Shown here piece after piece: positions 14,810 to 22,003 of a DNA stretch of 35,473 bases. The notes below the pieces were generated by a model. The model was not told the DNA's origin and did no database searches. It was given only the letters and a program-made list of their open reading frames with translations. Source of the DNA: a candidate division WOR-3 bacterium (GTDB lineage Bacteria > Hydrothermota > Tepidihabitantia > Tepidihabitantales > Tepidihabitantaceae); contig JBDRUN010000001.1 in the NCBI GenBank assembly GCA_039801365.1, positions 101,711-137,183 of the forward strand, read 5' to 3'. Position 1 is the stretch's first letter. The number at the start of each line of letters is the position of its first letter. The translations under genes and the position numbers were made by a program.

Positions 14810-16424
14810 CGCGGTAGCAAGACTTATCGCTCCTGCTGCACGCCGCCCAGATTAGCAAGGCAAGAAACAGAACGACTATCAGCGCCAGATGATACCACAA
14901 CCACGTTGGTAATCCCCACCAGAACACTTCTGACCTGTTCCAATTCCAGAAGTCAACGCTCGCCACGAACAGAAGACCAAAAACAGCCACCCAGCGCCAG
15001 GCTGAGCCAGATATCCGCGCCATAACATCAGTTTGCCGCGCCGGCCGGACAAGGCTTCCCACCACCAAAACAGCCGTCGTCACCAGCACCACCGGAATCA
15101 CCGGCAGCACTCCCGGCGCGGGCAGGAGTTTGAAATGATAGAGCGCCACCAAGGCCTCGCCAGCGACAATGGAAGCAAGGGCCGCCCAAGGATTCGTCCT
15201 GCGCCAGTACACTGCCGCGAACGTCACAGGAAAAAGCACAGCAAGACCGGTAAAGGTCTCTGTCGCTATCACCCGTATCGTAGCCACCGGCCGCAACGCC
15301 AGAACCAGACCGACCAGACCCAGCAGCACCACTGCGGCGCGAGACCAGACAGGCGAGGAATGTTCCTTGCACCCCAATATATCGCGTACCACCATTGAAC
15401 TAAGCGTCAGAAGCTGAGAATCCATCGTTGACATCATCGCCGCAAGCACTCCAGCTACCACCACCGCAGCTAACCAGCTTGGCAGAACTCGTCCAGCAAC
15501 AAGCGGCAACACCTCATCAGCTGCTCTGCCGACCAAACCTGGTTCCACCAACCGAGCCATGACCCCAACTGCAACCGGGAGAAAGAATAGTCCACCCGTT
15601 ACCAAGGGATAGAACAGTGCGGTGACCCGCAGAGCTTTTTCGTCCCGTGCAGCCAGGAATCGCTGGAACAATTGCGGAAACATCGGGTCGCACAGGAACC
15701 ACAGCGCCATATAGGAAAGCCACACGCCCACCGGAAACTCGCCACCAGGTCCTGGACGGGCAAACAGTGCCGGCAGTTGCTCTCGCACCGTCTGGTTCGT
15801 CTGGCCAAATCCGCCCAAAGCCCGAGCCGCGCCCACAAACACCGCAACCAGTGCAACAATCATTACGCCCCCCTGGAGCGTATCAGTCCACACATCCCCA
15901 CGCAACCCCGAGGCAACGACATAACCGACCCCTACCACGGTCACCAGAACTACTCCCCAGGCATAGGGAATGCCAAGTAGTTTGTTCAGCGCATACCCTG
16001 CGCCCATCGGCTGCAGCGCTATGTAGGGCAGTGTAAACACAATCATGACAGTGGCAAAAGCAAGTTGTAAAGGCCTGTTGCCGAGCCGGACGAGCATAAA
16101 CTCTGCCGGCGTCACTACGCCCCGGGCCCGACTCCAGCGCCAAACAGGTATGCCCAGAAAAAGAAATGTCAGAGCCATAAACCCGGTGCCGAACGCCATT
16201 ATTGGGTAGTAAGCGTACCCGGACCGGTATCCCTCGCCGGCAAACCCGAGTACCGTGAAGGCAGAGAAATTCGTAGCCGCCATGGTCAAGAGCAGGAACA
16301 GCGGCCCAATCGTCCTGCTGGCCAAGAAAAAGTCTTCCTGCCCGGGGCGGCTACGACGTCGGGCCAATAGCCCGAGCACAGTCAGGGCCGTAAGGTAACC
16401 AAGGATGATGATCGTCTTTATCAT
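14793..16424 (-). CDS. Sodium/solute symporter (SSF family)
   Basis: 543 residues with about 13 hydrophobic spans. The N-terminus IILGYLTALTVLGLLARRRS, EDFFLASRTIGPLFLLLTMA and NFSAFTVLGFAGEGYRSG are the SSF opening; AAMMSTMDSQLLTLSSMVVRD is the conserved late signature that includes Na2-site serines and threonines. Moves a small solute with sodium across the inner membrane. It is divergent from pruA with a shared control region of about 400 bp, so proline or a related amino acid is the first guess, though SSF members also carry sugars, pantothenate and acetate. AGGAG stands 6 nt before the ATG. The leader contains a strong hairpin. Confidence 0.88.
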   Translation of the reverse strand: MIKTIIILGYLTALTVLGLLARRRSRPGQEDFFLASRTIGPLFLLLTMAATNFSAFTVLGFAGEGYRSGYAYYPIMAFGTGFMALTFLFLGIPVWRWSRARGVVTPAEFMLVRLGNRPLQLAFATVMIVFTLPYIALQPMGAGYALNKLLGIPYAWGVVLVTVVGVGYVVASGLRGDVWTDTLQGGVMIVALVAVFVGAARALGGFGQTNQTVREQLPALFARPGPGGEFPVGVWLSYMALWFLCDPMFPQLFQRFLAARDEKALRVTALFYPLVTGGLFFLPVAVGVMARLVEPGLVGRAADEVLPLVAGRVLPSWLAAVVVAGVLAAMMSTMDSQLLTLSSMVVRDILGCKEHSSPVWSRAAVVLLGLVGLVLALRPVATIRVIATETFTGLAVLFPVTFAAVYWRRTNPWAALASIVAGEALVALYHFKLLPAPGVLPVIPVVLVTTAVLVVGSLVRPARQTDVMARISGSAWRWVAVFGLLFVASVDFWNWNRSEVFWWGLPTWLWYHLALIVVLFLALLIWAACSRSDKSCYRVNASE

Positions 16425-16462
16425 CGCTGCTCCTAACGCATCTTTTCTCCGGGACAGAAAAG

Positions 16463-16487
16463 GCCATCCCGGGCCGACCGGGATGGC
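16463..16487 (-). terminator. Terminator-like hairpin in the symporter leader (possible attenuator)
   Basis: Perfect 10-bp stem GCCATCCCGG / CCGGGATGGC with a 5-nt loop; on the minus strand it is followed by CCTTTTCTGT. It lies between the promoter (16513-16540) and the symporter ATG at 16424, so it could stop or slow transcription before the gene. Confidence 0.5.
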
Positions 16488-16512
16488 TCACGCCTGACAT
16501 AGCCGGCAACTA

Positions 16513-16540
16513 AGCATACCCGCTGACAGCCGTACGTCAA
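16513..16540 (-). promoter_or_regulatory. Promoter of the symporter gene
   Basis: Minus strand: TTGACG (16540-16535), 16 bp, TATGCT (16518-16513). The predicted leader is about 80 nt and includes the hairpin at 16463-16487. Confidence 0.5.
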
Positions 16541-16558
16541 CCCGGCGCAATGCGCGGA

Positions 16559-16579
16559 CTCAGGTGCTTCTCACCTGAG
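16559..16579. promoter_or_regulatory. Dyad symmetry, operator-like, between the symporter and pruA promoters
   Basis: CTCAGGTG-CTTCT-CACCTGAG, a perfect 8-bp inverted repeat, 18 bp upstream of the symporter -35 box and about 110 bp upstream of the pruA promoter. There is no T-run on either side, so a protein-binding site is more likely than a terminator. Confidence 0.35.
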
Positions 16580-16687
16580 ACAACCGGACGAGCGCCGCAG
16601 CCTGCTGCCGCTTTAGCCCATGCCGAGTCATAATACCGGTTCGAGTTTCCGGAAGGCGCAATGTTCTGGGCATCAATTCAGGCCGAG

Positions 16688-16715
16688 TTGACTTTGTTCG
16701 TTCTGCCGCTATTCT
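16688..16715 (+). promoter_or_regulatory. Probable pruA promoter
   Basis: TTGACT (16688-16693), 16 bp, TATTCT (16710-16715). The leader to the GTG at 16823 would be about 100 nt and includes a small hairpin ACACTG...CAGTGT near 16740-16760. Confidence 0.4.
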
Positions 16716-16822
16716 CACTATCCGGCGTCTCTGGCCCAGGACACTGTCTGCATCAGTGTTTGGCTATCGCCGGCAGTGGCGCAGAATACAACTCACTGAT
16801 AAATAATAGATTAGGAGGACCT

Positions 16823-18367
16823 GTGCTTACAAACTTCGCTAACGAACCTTATCTGAATTTCGCCAAGACCGAAAACCAGGTCGGGCTCGAACAGGCACTT
16901 ACCAAGCTGAAAGAAGCGGCAGGAACTGAGTACGACCTTGTCATTGGCGGCAGGCGGGTTCGAACCAAGCAGCAGTTCATCTCGTACAATCCTTCGGACC
17001 GAAAGCCGGTCGGAACATTTTCGCGGGCGACCGAGAAGGAAGCCGGACTGGCAATGAAAGCCGCTCTGGCCGCGTTTGAAGAGTGGAAGTACGTACCGGC
17101 AGTGGAGCGTGCCTCGGTCTTCCTGCGCGCCGCCCGGATAATGAGGCAGCGACGATTCGAGTTCGATGCGGCAATGATTCTCGAAGAAGGCAAGAGCTGG
17201 TCTGAGGCCGATGCCGACTTTGCCGAGGCGGTTGATTTTCTTGAGTTCTATGCCCGGGAGGCAATCCGCTACGACCAGCCGTGCGGGGTGACACCATTTC
17301 CGGGTGAGCTGCAGGAGGTTCGTTACATTCCGCTCGGCGTCGGAGTGGTAATACCGCCGTGGAACTTTCCGTGTGCGATAATGGTCGGCATGACGACTGC
17401 GGCTGCAGTCACCGGCAACACGGTAGTGCTGAAGCCTTCCTCGGATGCCCCGCTTATCGCAGCCATGTTCACCGAGGTGCTGGAGGAGGCTGGCCTGCCA
17501 CCGGGTGTGGTCAATCTGCTTACCGGGCCGGGCGGCGCAGTCGGTGATTTCCTGGTCCAGCACCCGAAAACACGCTTCGTCTCCTTTACTGGCTCCAAGG
17601 CCGTCGGTCTTGGCATCATCGAGAAGGCAGCAAAGACGCAGCCGGGTCAGATATGGATAAAACGGATTGTCGCCGAGATGGGTGGGAAGGACTGTATCAT
17701 TGTTGATGCCGAAGCCGACCTGGCTGAGGCAGTCGAGGGCGTCGCAGTATCTGCTTTCGGTTTTCAGGGACAGAAGTGCTCGGCATGTTCGCGGGCGGTC
17801 GTGGACGCAAGGGTGTATGACGAGTTCTTGGAGCGACTGGCCGAGCGTGTAAAGAAGATAACGGTAGGACCAGTGGAAAGGCGCGAAAACTGGATGGGGC
17901 CGGTCATCAACGAACGGGCGTTTGATTCCATCATGGAGTACATCAACGTCGGCCGGAAAGAGGGCCGACTGGTGTGCGGCGGCCAAGGCGATAAACGAGA
18001 AGGTTTCTTCATTCAGCCGACCGTGTTTGCGGACGTAAGACGCAACGCTCGAATTGCCCAAGAGGAGATTTTCGGACCAGTGCTGGCCGTCATCAAAGCG
18101 CGAAACTTCACCGATGCTCTAGACATCGCCAATGGCACTGAGTACGGGCTCACCGGCGCAGTCTATACCCGCAACCGAGACAAGATTCATCGTGCGAAGC
18201 GTGAATTCCATGTCGGCAACATGTACATAAACCGGAAGTGCACTGGCGCGCTGGTTGACGTGCAGCCGTTTGGCGGATTCAACATGTCAGGCACCGACTC
18301 TAAGGCTGGTGGCCGGGACTACCTCCTGCTCTTTCTCCAGGCAAAGGCGATGACCGAACGGTTCTAG
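16823..18367 (+). CDS. pruA: 1-pyrroline-5-carboxylate dehydrogenase
   Basis: 514 residues from a GTG at 16823 with AGGAGGA 4-5 nt upstream; the frame is open further back to 16661 but the upstream residues are not part of the family, and 514-515 is the usual length of RocA/PruA. It oxidises glutamate semialdehyde (from proline or ornithine) to glutamate with NAD. Aldehyde dehydrogenase marks: IPPWNFPCAI, FTGSKAVGLGI, catalytic glutamate in VAEMGGKD (about E285), nucleophile C319 in GFQGQKCSACSR, EEIFGPVLAV, and PFGGFNMSGTDSKAGG near the end. The opening LTNFANEPYLNFAKTENQ is specific for the P5C dehydrogenase branch. cpgS starts 9 nt downstream; the symporter is divergent. Confidence 0.93.
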   Translation: MLTNFANEPYLNFAKTENQVGLEQALTKLKEAAGTEYDLVIGGRRVRTKQQFISYNPSDRKPVGTFSRATEKEAGLAMKAALAAFEEWKYVPAVERASVFLRAARIMRQRRFEFDAAMILEEGKSWSEADADFAEAVDFLEFYAREAIRYDQPCGVTPFPGELQEVRYIPLGVGVVIPPWNFPCAIMVGMTTAAAVTGNTVVLKPSSDAPLIAAMFTEVLEEAGLPPGVVNLLTGPGGAVGDFLVQHPKTRFVSFTGSKAVGLGIIEKAAKTQPGQIWIKRIVAEMGGKDCIIVDAEADLAEAVEGVAVSAFGFQGQKCSACSRAVVDARVYDEFLERLAERVKKITVGPVERRENWMGPVINERAFDSIMEYINVGRKEGRLVCGGQGDKREGFFIQPTVFADVRRNARIAQEEIFGPVLAVIKARNFTDALDIANGTEYGLTGAVYTRNRDKIHRAKREFHVGNMYINRKCTGALVDVQPFGGFNMSGTDSKAGGRDYLLLFLQAKAMTERF

Positions 18368-18376
18368 GGGTCAAGC

Positions 18377-19837
18377 ATGTCGAACAGGTCTTATCGAGCA
18401 ACCCACGCCTCAAATCCGAAAAAGACCCGCGGGTCTCGCCCCATGTCCACCCCAACCCGGGCGGGCAGGCGGTCTGGAGGTCGAGCCAATCGCCGGCGCG
18501 TGCTGATTATGGGTGCGGCTGGCATGGACTACCATGTCTTCAACGTTTGTTTCAGAGACAACCCGGCTTACGAAGTGGTCGGCTTCACCATGGCCCGGGA
18601 GCAAAATCTCGGCACCGTCGGTGGGCTTCGAACCTATCCACCGTCGCTTGCTGGCAAGCTGTATCCTCGGGGCATTCCGACTTTCCCCGAGGAAGAAACA
18701 GCGGTTCTGGTGAAGCAGTTAGGTGTTGACGAGGTGGTCTTCGCCTATTCGGATGTATCCCACCAACACGTCATGAACCTGGCCTCAGCTGTGCTTGCCG
18801 CTGGTGCGAGTTGGCGACTTTTCTCACCCCGGCTGACTCAACTTCAGTCAAGCAAACCGGTCATTGCCGTCTGTGCGGTTCGGACCGGGTGCGGAAAATC
18901 GCAGACTTCGCGCCGAGTCTATGATATCATCCGGTCAAAGGGCATCGGCGTTGTTGCGGTACGCGAGCCGATGCCGTATGGCGAGCTAGAAAAGCAAGTC
19001 TGCCAGCGGTTCGCATCCTACGACGACCTGGACCAGGCAGAGGCAACAATTGAGGAACGCGAGGAGTACGAGCCGTACATCGAGAACGGAATGGTCATCT
19101 TCGCGGGCGTAGACTACACCAAGGTGCTGCGCCGTGCCGAGGCCGAGGCTGAAGTTATCGTGTTTGACGGTGGGAATAACGAGATATCGTTCTTCCGACC
19201 AGACCTGCTCATCACTGTGACCGACCCACTGCGGGCCGGCGCGGAGACCGCCTATCACCCCGGCGAAGTGAACCTGAGGCTCGCCGACGTGGTGGTGATA
19301 AACAAAGAGGACTCTGCCAATCCCGAGCAGATATCAAGCGTCAAGGAAACGGTGCGTCGGCTGAACCCAACCGCGCTCGTAATTGACGCCGACTCACCGC
19401 TTGAAGTTGCCGACCCGAATGTAATCCGTGGCAAACGGGTACTGGTTGTCGAAGACGGACCGACCGTGACACACGGGGACATGCCATACGGCGCGGGCCG
19501 GATTGCAGCCGAACGGTTCGGGGCGGCGGCAATCGTTGACCCCAGACCGTACGCCACCGGTTCGCTGGCGCGCGAGCTGGAGAACAATCCTCACCTTGAC
19601 CGGGTGCTCCCGGCAATGGGCTATTCAAAAGAACAACTTGCCGAGTTACGCTCTGCCATCAATCAGGCAGAATGTGACATTGTTGTCTCGGGCACGCCGA
19701 TTGACCTTGCCCGGCTAATGCGAACCAACAAGCCCATCGTCCGGGTCAAGTACAGCTTGCTTGAGAAGTCTCGGCCGGACCTTGACGAAATCGTCACGGG
19801 CCTGCTGGAAAAGAAGGGGTTGGTCAAGCGAAACTAA
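18377..19837 (+). CDS. cpgS: Cyclic 2,3-diphosphoglycerate synthase (COG2403 P-loop protein)
   Basis: 486 residues. RRVLIMGAAGMDYHVFNVCF (about 40-59) opens the N-terminal nucleotide-fold domain, VCAVRTGCGKSQTSRR (about 165-180) is the P-loop, and DGGNNEISFFRPDLLITVTD with VVVINKEDSA forms the GTPase-like half. In thermophilic methanogens the enzyme closes 2,3-diphosphoglycerate into its cyclic form with ATP, giving a thermoprotectant; bacterial members are often listed only as GTPases. The first 38 residues are basic and unconserved, so the true start may be the ATG at 18443. Family is clear; the reaction in this organism is inferred, as no 2-phosphoglycerate kinase is in the window. Confidence 0.8.
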   Translation: MSNRSYRATHASNPKKTRGSRPMSTPTRAGRRSGGRANRRRVLIMGAAGMDYHVFNVCFRDNPAYEVVGFTMAREQNLGTVGGLRTYPPSLAGKLYPRGIPTFPEEETAVLVKQLGVDEVVFAYSDVSHQHVMNLASAVLAAGASWRLFSPRLTQLQSSKPVIAVCAVRTGCGKSQTSRRVYDIIRSKGIGVVAVREPMPYGELEKQVCQRFASYDDLDQAEATIEEREEYEPYIENGMVIFAGVDYTKVLRRAEAEAEVIVFDGGNNEISFFRPDLLITVTDPLRAGAETAYHPGEVNLRLADVVVINKEDSANPEQISSVKETVRRLNPTALVIDADSPLEVADPNVIRGKRVLVVEDGPTVTHGDMPYGAGRIAAERFGAAAIVDPRPYATGSLARELENNPHLDRVLPAMGYSKEQLAELRSAINQAECDIVVSGTPIDLARLMRTNKPIVRVKYSLLEKSRPDLDEIVTGLLEKKGLVKRN

Positions 19838-19856
19838 GACGGCAGCCCGACCACTA

Positions 19857-20339
19857 ATGGTTGTCGGCGCTTCTGGAGATAACGCCATTAGGCGCTGGCG
19901 CCTCGCGCTCACGGCATTCGCCTGGTTGCTCATCGTCCGGTCCGGGTTAAGTCTGTTTTCCGGGTTCTTACTGATTCCGCTGGCAACATTGCTGATCGGC
20001 GGTGGCGTTGCGGCTCAGTTTCGACCACTGGCAGCAGCCGGGGTTGGACACGCGCTTGTGGTCGGAGTCGGGTCGGTTGGATTGCTTCGGCGTCGCCGCT
20101 GGGGCTGGTATGTCGTGGTAATAAGCCAGATTCTCGAGGTGGGAGCGGCGTTCGCCTTCGCCATCCCTGCGCTGAAACCGGTACTGATGCTTCTCGACCC
20201 GGGCCGCGCAACTGTCGCCAGCTTCGCGATTGCCGGTCTCGTCGCGCTTGTCCCGGCTTCAATTGCCGGATTTCTTATGCTCGAACCGGTCGTTGCGCAG
20301 TTTGAGCAGGGGCGGCCGCGGTCGCTGGACCAGCCTTGA
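19857..20339 (+). CDS. Small integral membrane protein, unknown
   Basis: 160 residues from the ATG at 19857, 19 nt after cpgS. The frame extends upstream to 19761 but that part lies in the cpgS coding sequence and is highly charged. Four hydrophobic segments: about 18-50, 55-75, 84-102 and 120-150, with a basic RRRRWGW loop in the middle. Its last bases carry the -35 box of pheS. No domain is recognised; it may be a DoxX-sized four-helix membrane protein, but nothing in the motifs proves it. Confidence 0.6.
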   Translation: MVVGASGDNAIRRWRLALTAFAWLLIVRSGLSLFSGFLLIPLATLLIGGGVAAQFRPLAAAGVGHALVVGVGSVGLLRRRRWGWYVVVISQILEVGAAFAFAIPALKPVLMLLDPGRATVASFAIAGLVALVPASIAGFLMLEPVVAQFEQGRPRSLDQP

Positions 20340-20363
20340 CTTCTCAAGCATTTCGGGCATAGT
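20336..20363 (+). promoter_or_regulatory. pheS promoter (apparently leaderless)
   Basis: TTGACT (20336-20341), 16 bp, CATAGT (20358-20363), then 8 nt to the pheS ATG. There is no Shine-Dalgarno sequence before the ATG. A start site at the usual distance would coincide with the ATG. Confidence 0.5.
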
Positions 20364-20371
20364 TTCGCGGC

Positions 20372-22003
20372 ATGACAAAGCTGTCGGAGATGGAGTACCG
20401 CGTGCTCGCGGCGCTGCCGTCGGACAAACCCCTGCCCGTCGAAGAGCTCGTTCAACGCGTAGCTGAGCAGTATGGTGTTGACGTCCCAAATCACACGGAG
20501 AATGTCAGCCGGCTGACGCAGCTTGCCCTGATGGCAGGACAGCATGAGGCAGGATACGGCGACCAGGCTTACGTGATGGCAGGCCTGAAGATTCTAGCCG
20601 ACAAAGGCCTGGCAAGCATCTGCGAGACCCCTGACGAAGAACTGCGGGTTGTTCAAGACCGTGCCGGCAGTGCCTTCGAGTTCAAGCTCCCGGAACGGCT
20701 AGCACTGCAAAAACTCAAGCTCGCCAAAGCCGGCGACTCAGTCAGCCTCGCAGACGTAACCAGAATATTGGGCAAGGACGATGTTCGAGCCGAGGTGAAA
20801 TGGTTGACCAAGAAACATTGGTGCCGACGGGATGCAGATAAATTGGTATTGACCGACGTCGGCGAGAAGGCGGCTTGCGGCGAAGAGCTGGGCGAAGACG
20901 AGAAACTGGTCAGCATGCTTGCGGACGGAAAACCAAGGCTTGTCTCTGACATCCGGGCCGGACGCTCAGACCTTGATGTCACCGCTGCTATCGAGCTGCT
21001 GCGTGGGCGGGATGACATCGTGAAGCGACGGCGGCGCAACCGACGAACAGTGACGCTTACCGCCAGAGGAAAAGAGCTGAAGACAGCGGGCATTGAACCG
21101 GTCAAGGAAGTCACACAACTGACACCAGAACTACTCAAGACGGGCAAGTGGCGCGATGTCGCCTTCAAGCACTACGACGTGAAAGTAGCCGTGGCGCCAC
21201 GCTACCCCGGCAAGCCCCATCCGCTCCAACGGGTAATCCAGGAGACTAGACGGGCGTTCTTCGAGATGGGTTTTGAGGAAGTGGACTCGCCGGTCGTTGA
21301 GACCGCATTCTGGGACTTCGATGCCTTGTTTCAGCCGCAGGACCATCCGGCCCGGGAAATGCAGGACACATTCTACACTAAGATGCCAAGCGAGGGACAA
21401 TTACCCGACAAGGCATTGGTTGAACGGGTTGCGCGCACGCACGAAGACGGTGGCGACACCGGCTCGACCGGCTGGCGCTACCACTGGGACATAGAGAAGG
21501 CGAAGCGTCTGGTATTGCGCACCCACACAACCGCAGCCACCATCCGTGCAGTAGCGGCAAATCCGAACCCGCCTCGGAAGGTGTTCTCCATCGGCAAGGT
21601 TTTCCGGCGGGAGAACGTGGACGCGACCCATCTGCCTGAATTTGTGCAGATAGACGGCATCATCATTGACGAACAAGCAAACCTTGCCACCCTGCTTGGC
21701 ACACTGGCCGAATTCTATCGCAAAATGGGCGCCCAGAAAGTGCAGTTCCGGCCATCGTTCTTCCCTTACACCGAGCCATCAGCAGAGGTATTTGCCTATG
21801 TCGAGGGTTTGGGCTGGGTCGAAATGTGCGGCTCTGGCGTCTTCCGGCTTGAGGTCACACGGCCACTGGGCTGCACCACACCGGTCATCGCCTGGGGGGG
21901 GGGACTGGAGCGCATTGCGATGCTCCGCTTCGGGCTCGACGACATCCGTAAGCTGTACTGGGCAGATATAGACTGGCTAAGAGAGGCAAAGCTGTGCCGG
22001 TAG
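20372..22003 (+). CDS. pheS: Phenylalanyl-tRNA synthetase alpha subunit, archaeal/eukaryotic type
   Basis: 543 residues, against about 340 for ordinary bacterial PheS and about 500 for the archaeal type. The first 220 residues are winged-helix DNA/tRNA-binding-like repeats. Catalytic core: PLQRVIQETRRAFFEMGFEE, then DFDALFQPQDHPAREMQDTF, HTTAATIRA, motif 2 FSIGKVFRRENVDATHLPEF and motif 3 WGGGLERIAMLRFGLDDIR. It charges tRNA-Phe together with PheT, whose GTG lies inside its last codons (10-bp overlap). A run of ten G at 21894-21903 encodes part of motif 3. Confidence 0.95.
   Translation: MTKLSEMEYRVLAALPSDKPLPVEELVQRVAEQYGVDVPNHTENVSRLTQLALMAGQHEAGYGDQAYVMAGLKILADKGLASICETPDEELRVVQDRAGSAFEFKLPERLALQKLKLAKAGDSVSLADVTRILGKDDVRAEVKWLTKKHWCRRDADKLVLTDVGEKAACGEELGEDEKLVSMLADGKPRLVSDIRAGRSDLDVTAAIELLRGRDDIVKRRRRNRRTVTLTARGKELKTAGIEPVKEVTQLTPELLKTGKWRDVAFKHYDVKVAVAPRYPGKPHPLQRVIQETRRAFFEMGFEEVDSPVVETAFWDFDALFQPQDHPAREMQDTFYTKMPSEGQLPDKALVERVARTHEDGGDTGSTGWRYHWDIEKAKRLVLRTHTTAATIRAVAANPNPPRKVFSIGKVFRRENVDATHLPEFVQIDGIIIDEQANLATLLGTLAEFYRKMGAQKVQFRPSFFPYTEPSAEVFAYVEGLGWVEMCGSGVFRLEVTRPLGCTTPVIAWGGGLERIAMLRFGLDDIRKLYWADIDWLREAKLCR
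21894..21903 (+). repeat. G10 homopolymer in pheS motif 3
   Basis: Ten consecutive G encode W-G-G-G of WGGGLERI. The frame is intact here, but such a run is prone to replication slippage and sequencing error. Confidence 0.8.

Noticed and set aside
16630..16655. tRNA T-arm-like GGTTCGAGTTTCC
   Set aside because: No matching acceptor, D or anticodon arms around it on either strand, and the T stem itself pairs poorly.
16661..16822. N-terminal extension of P5C dehydrogenase from the ATG at 16661
   Set aside because: Family homology begins at the GTG at 16823, which has AGGAGGA before it, and a promoter lies inside the extension.
16811..18061. 416-codon minus-strand frame inside pruA
   Set aside because: Antisense shadow of a complete aldehyde dehydrogenase.
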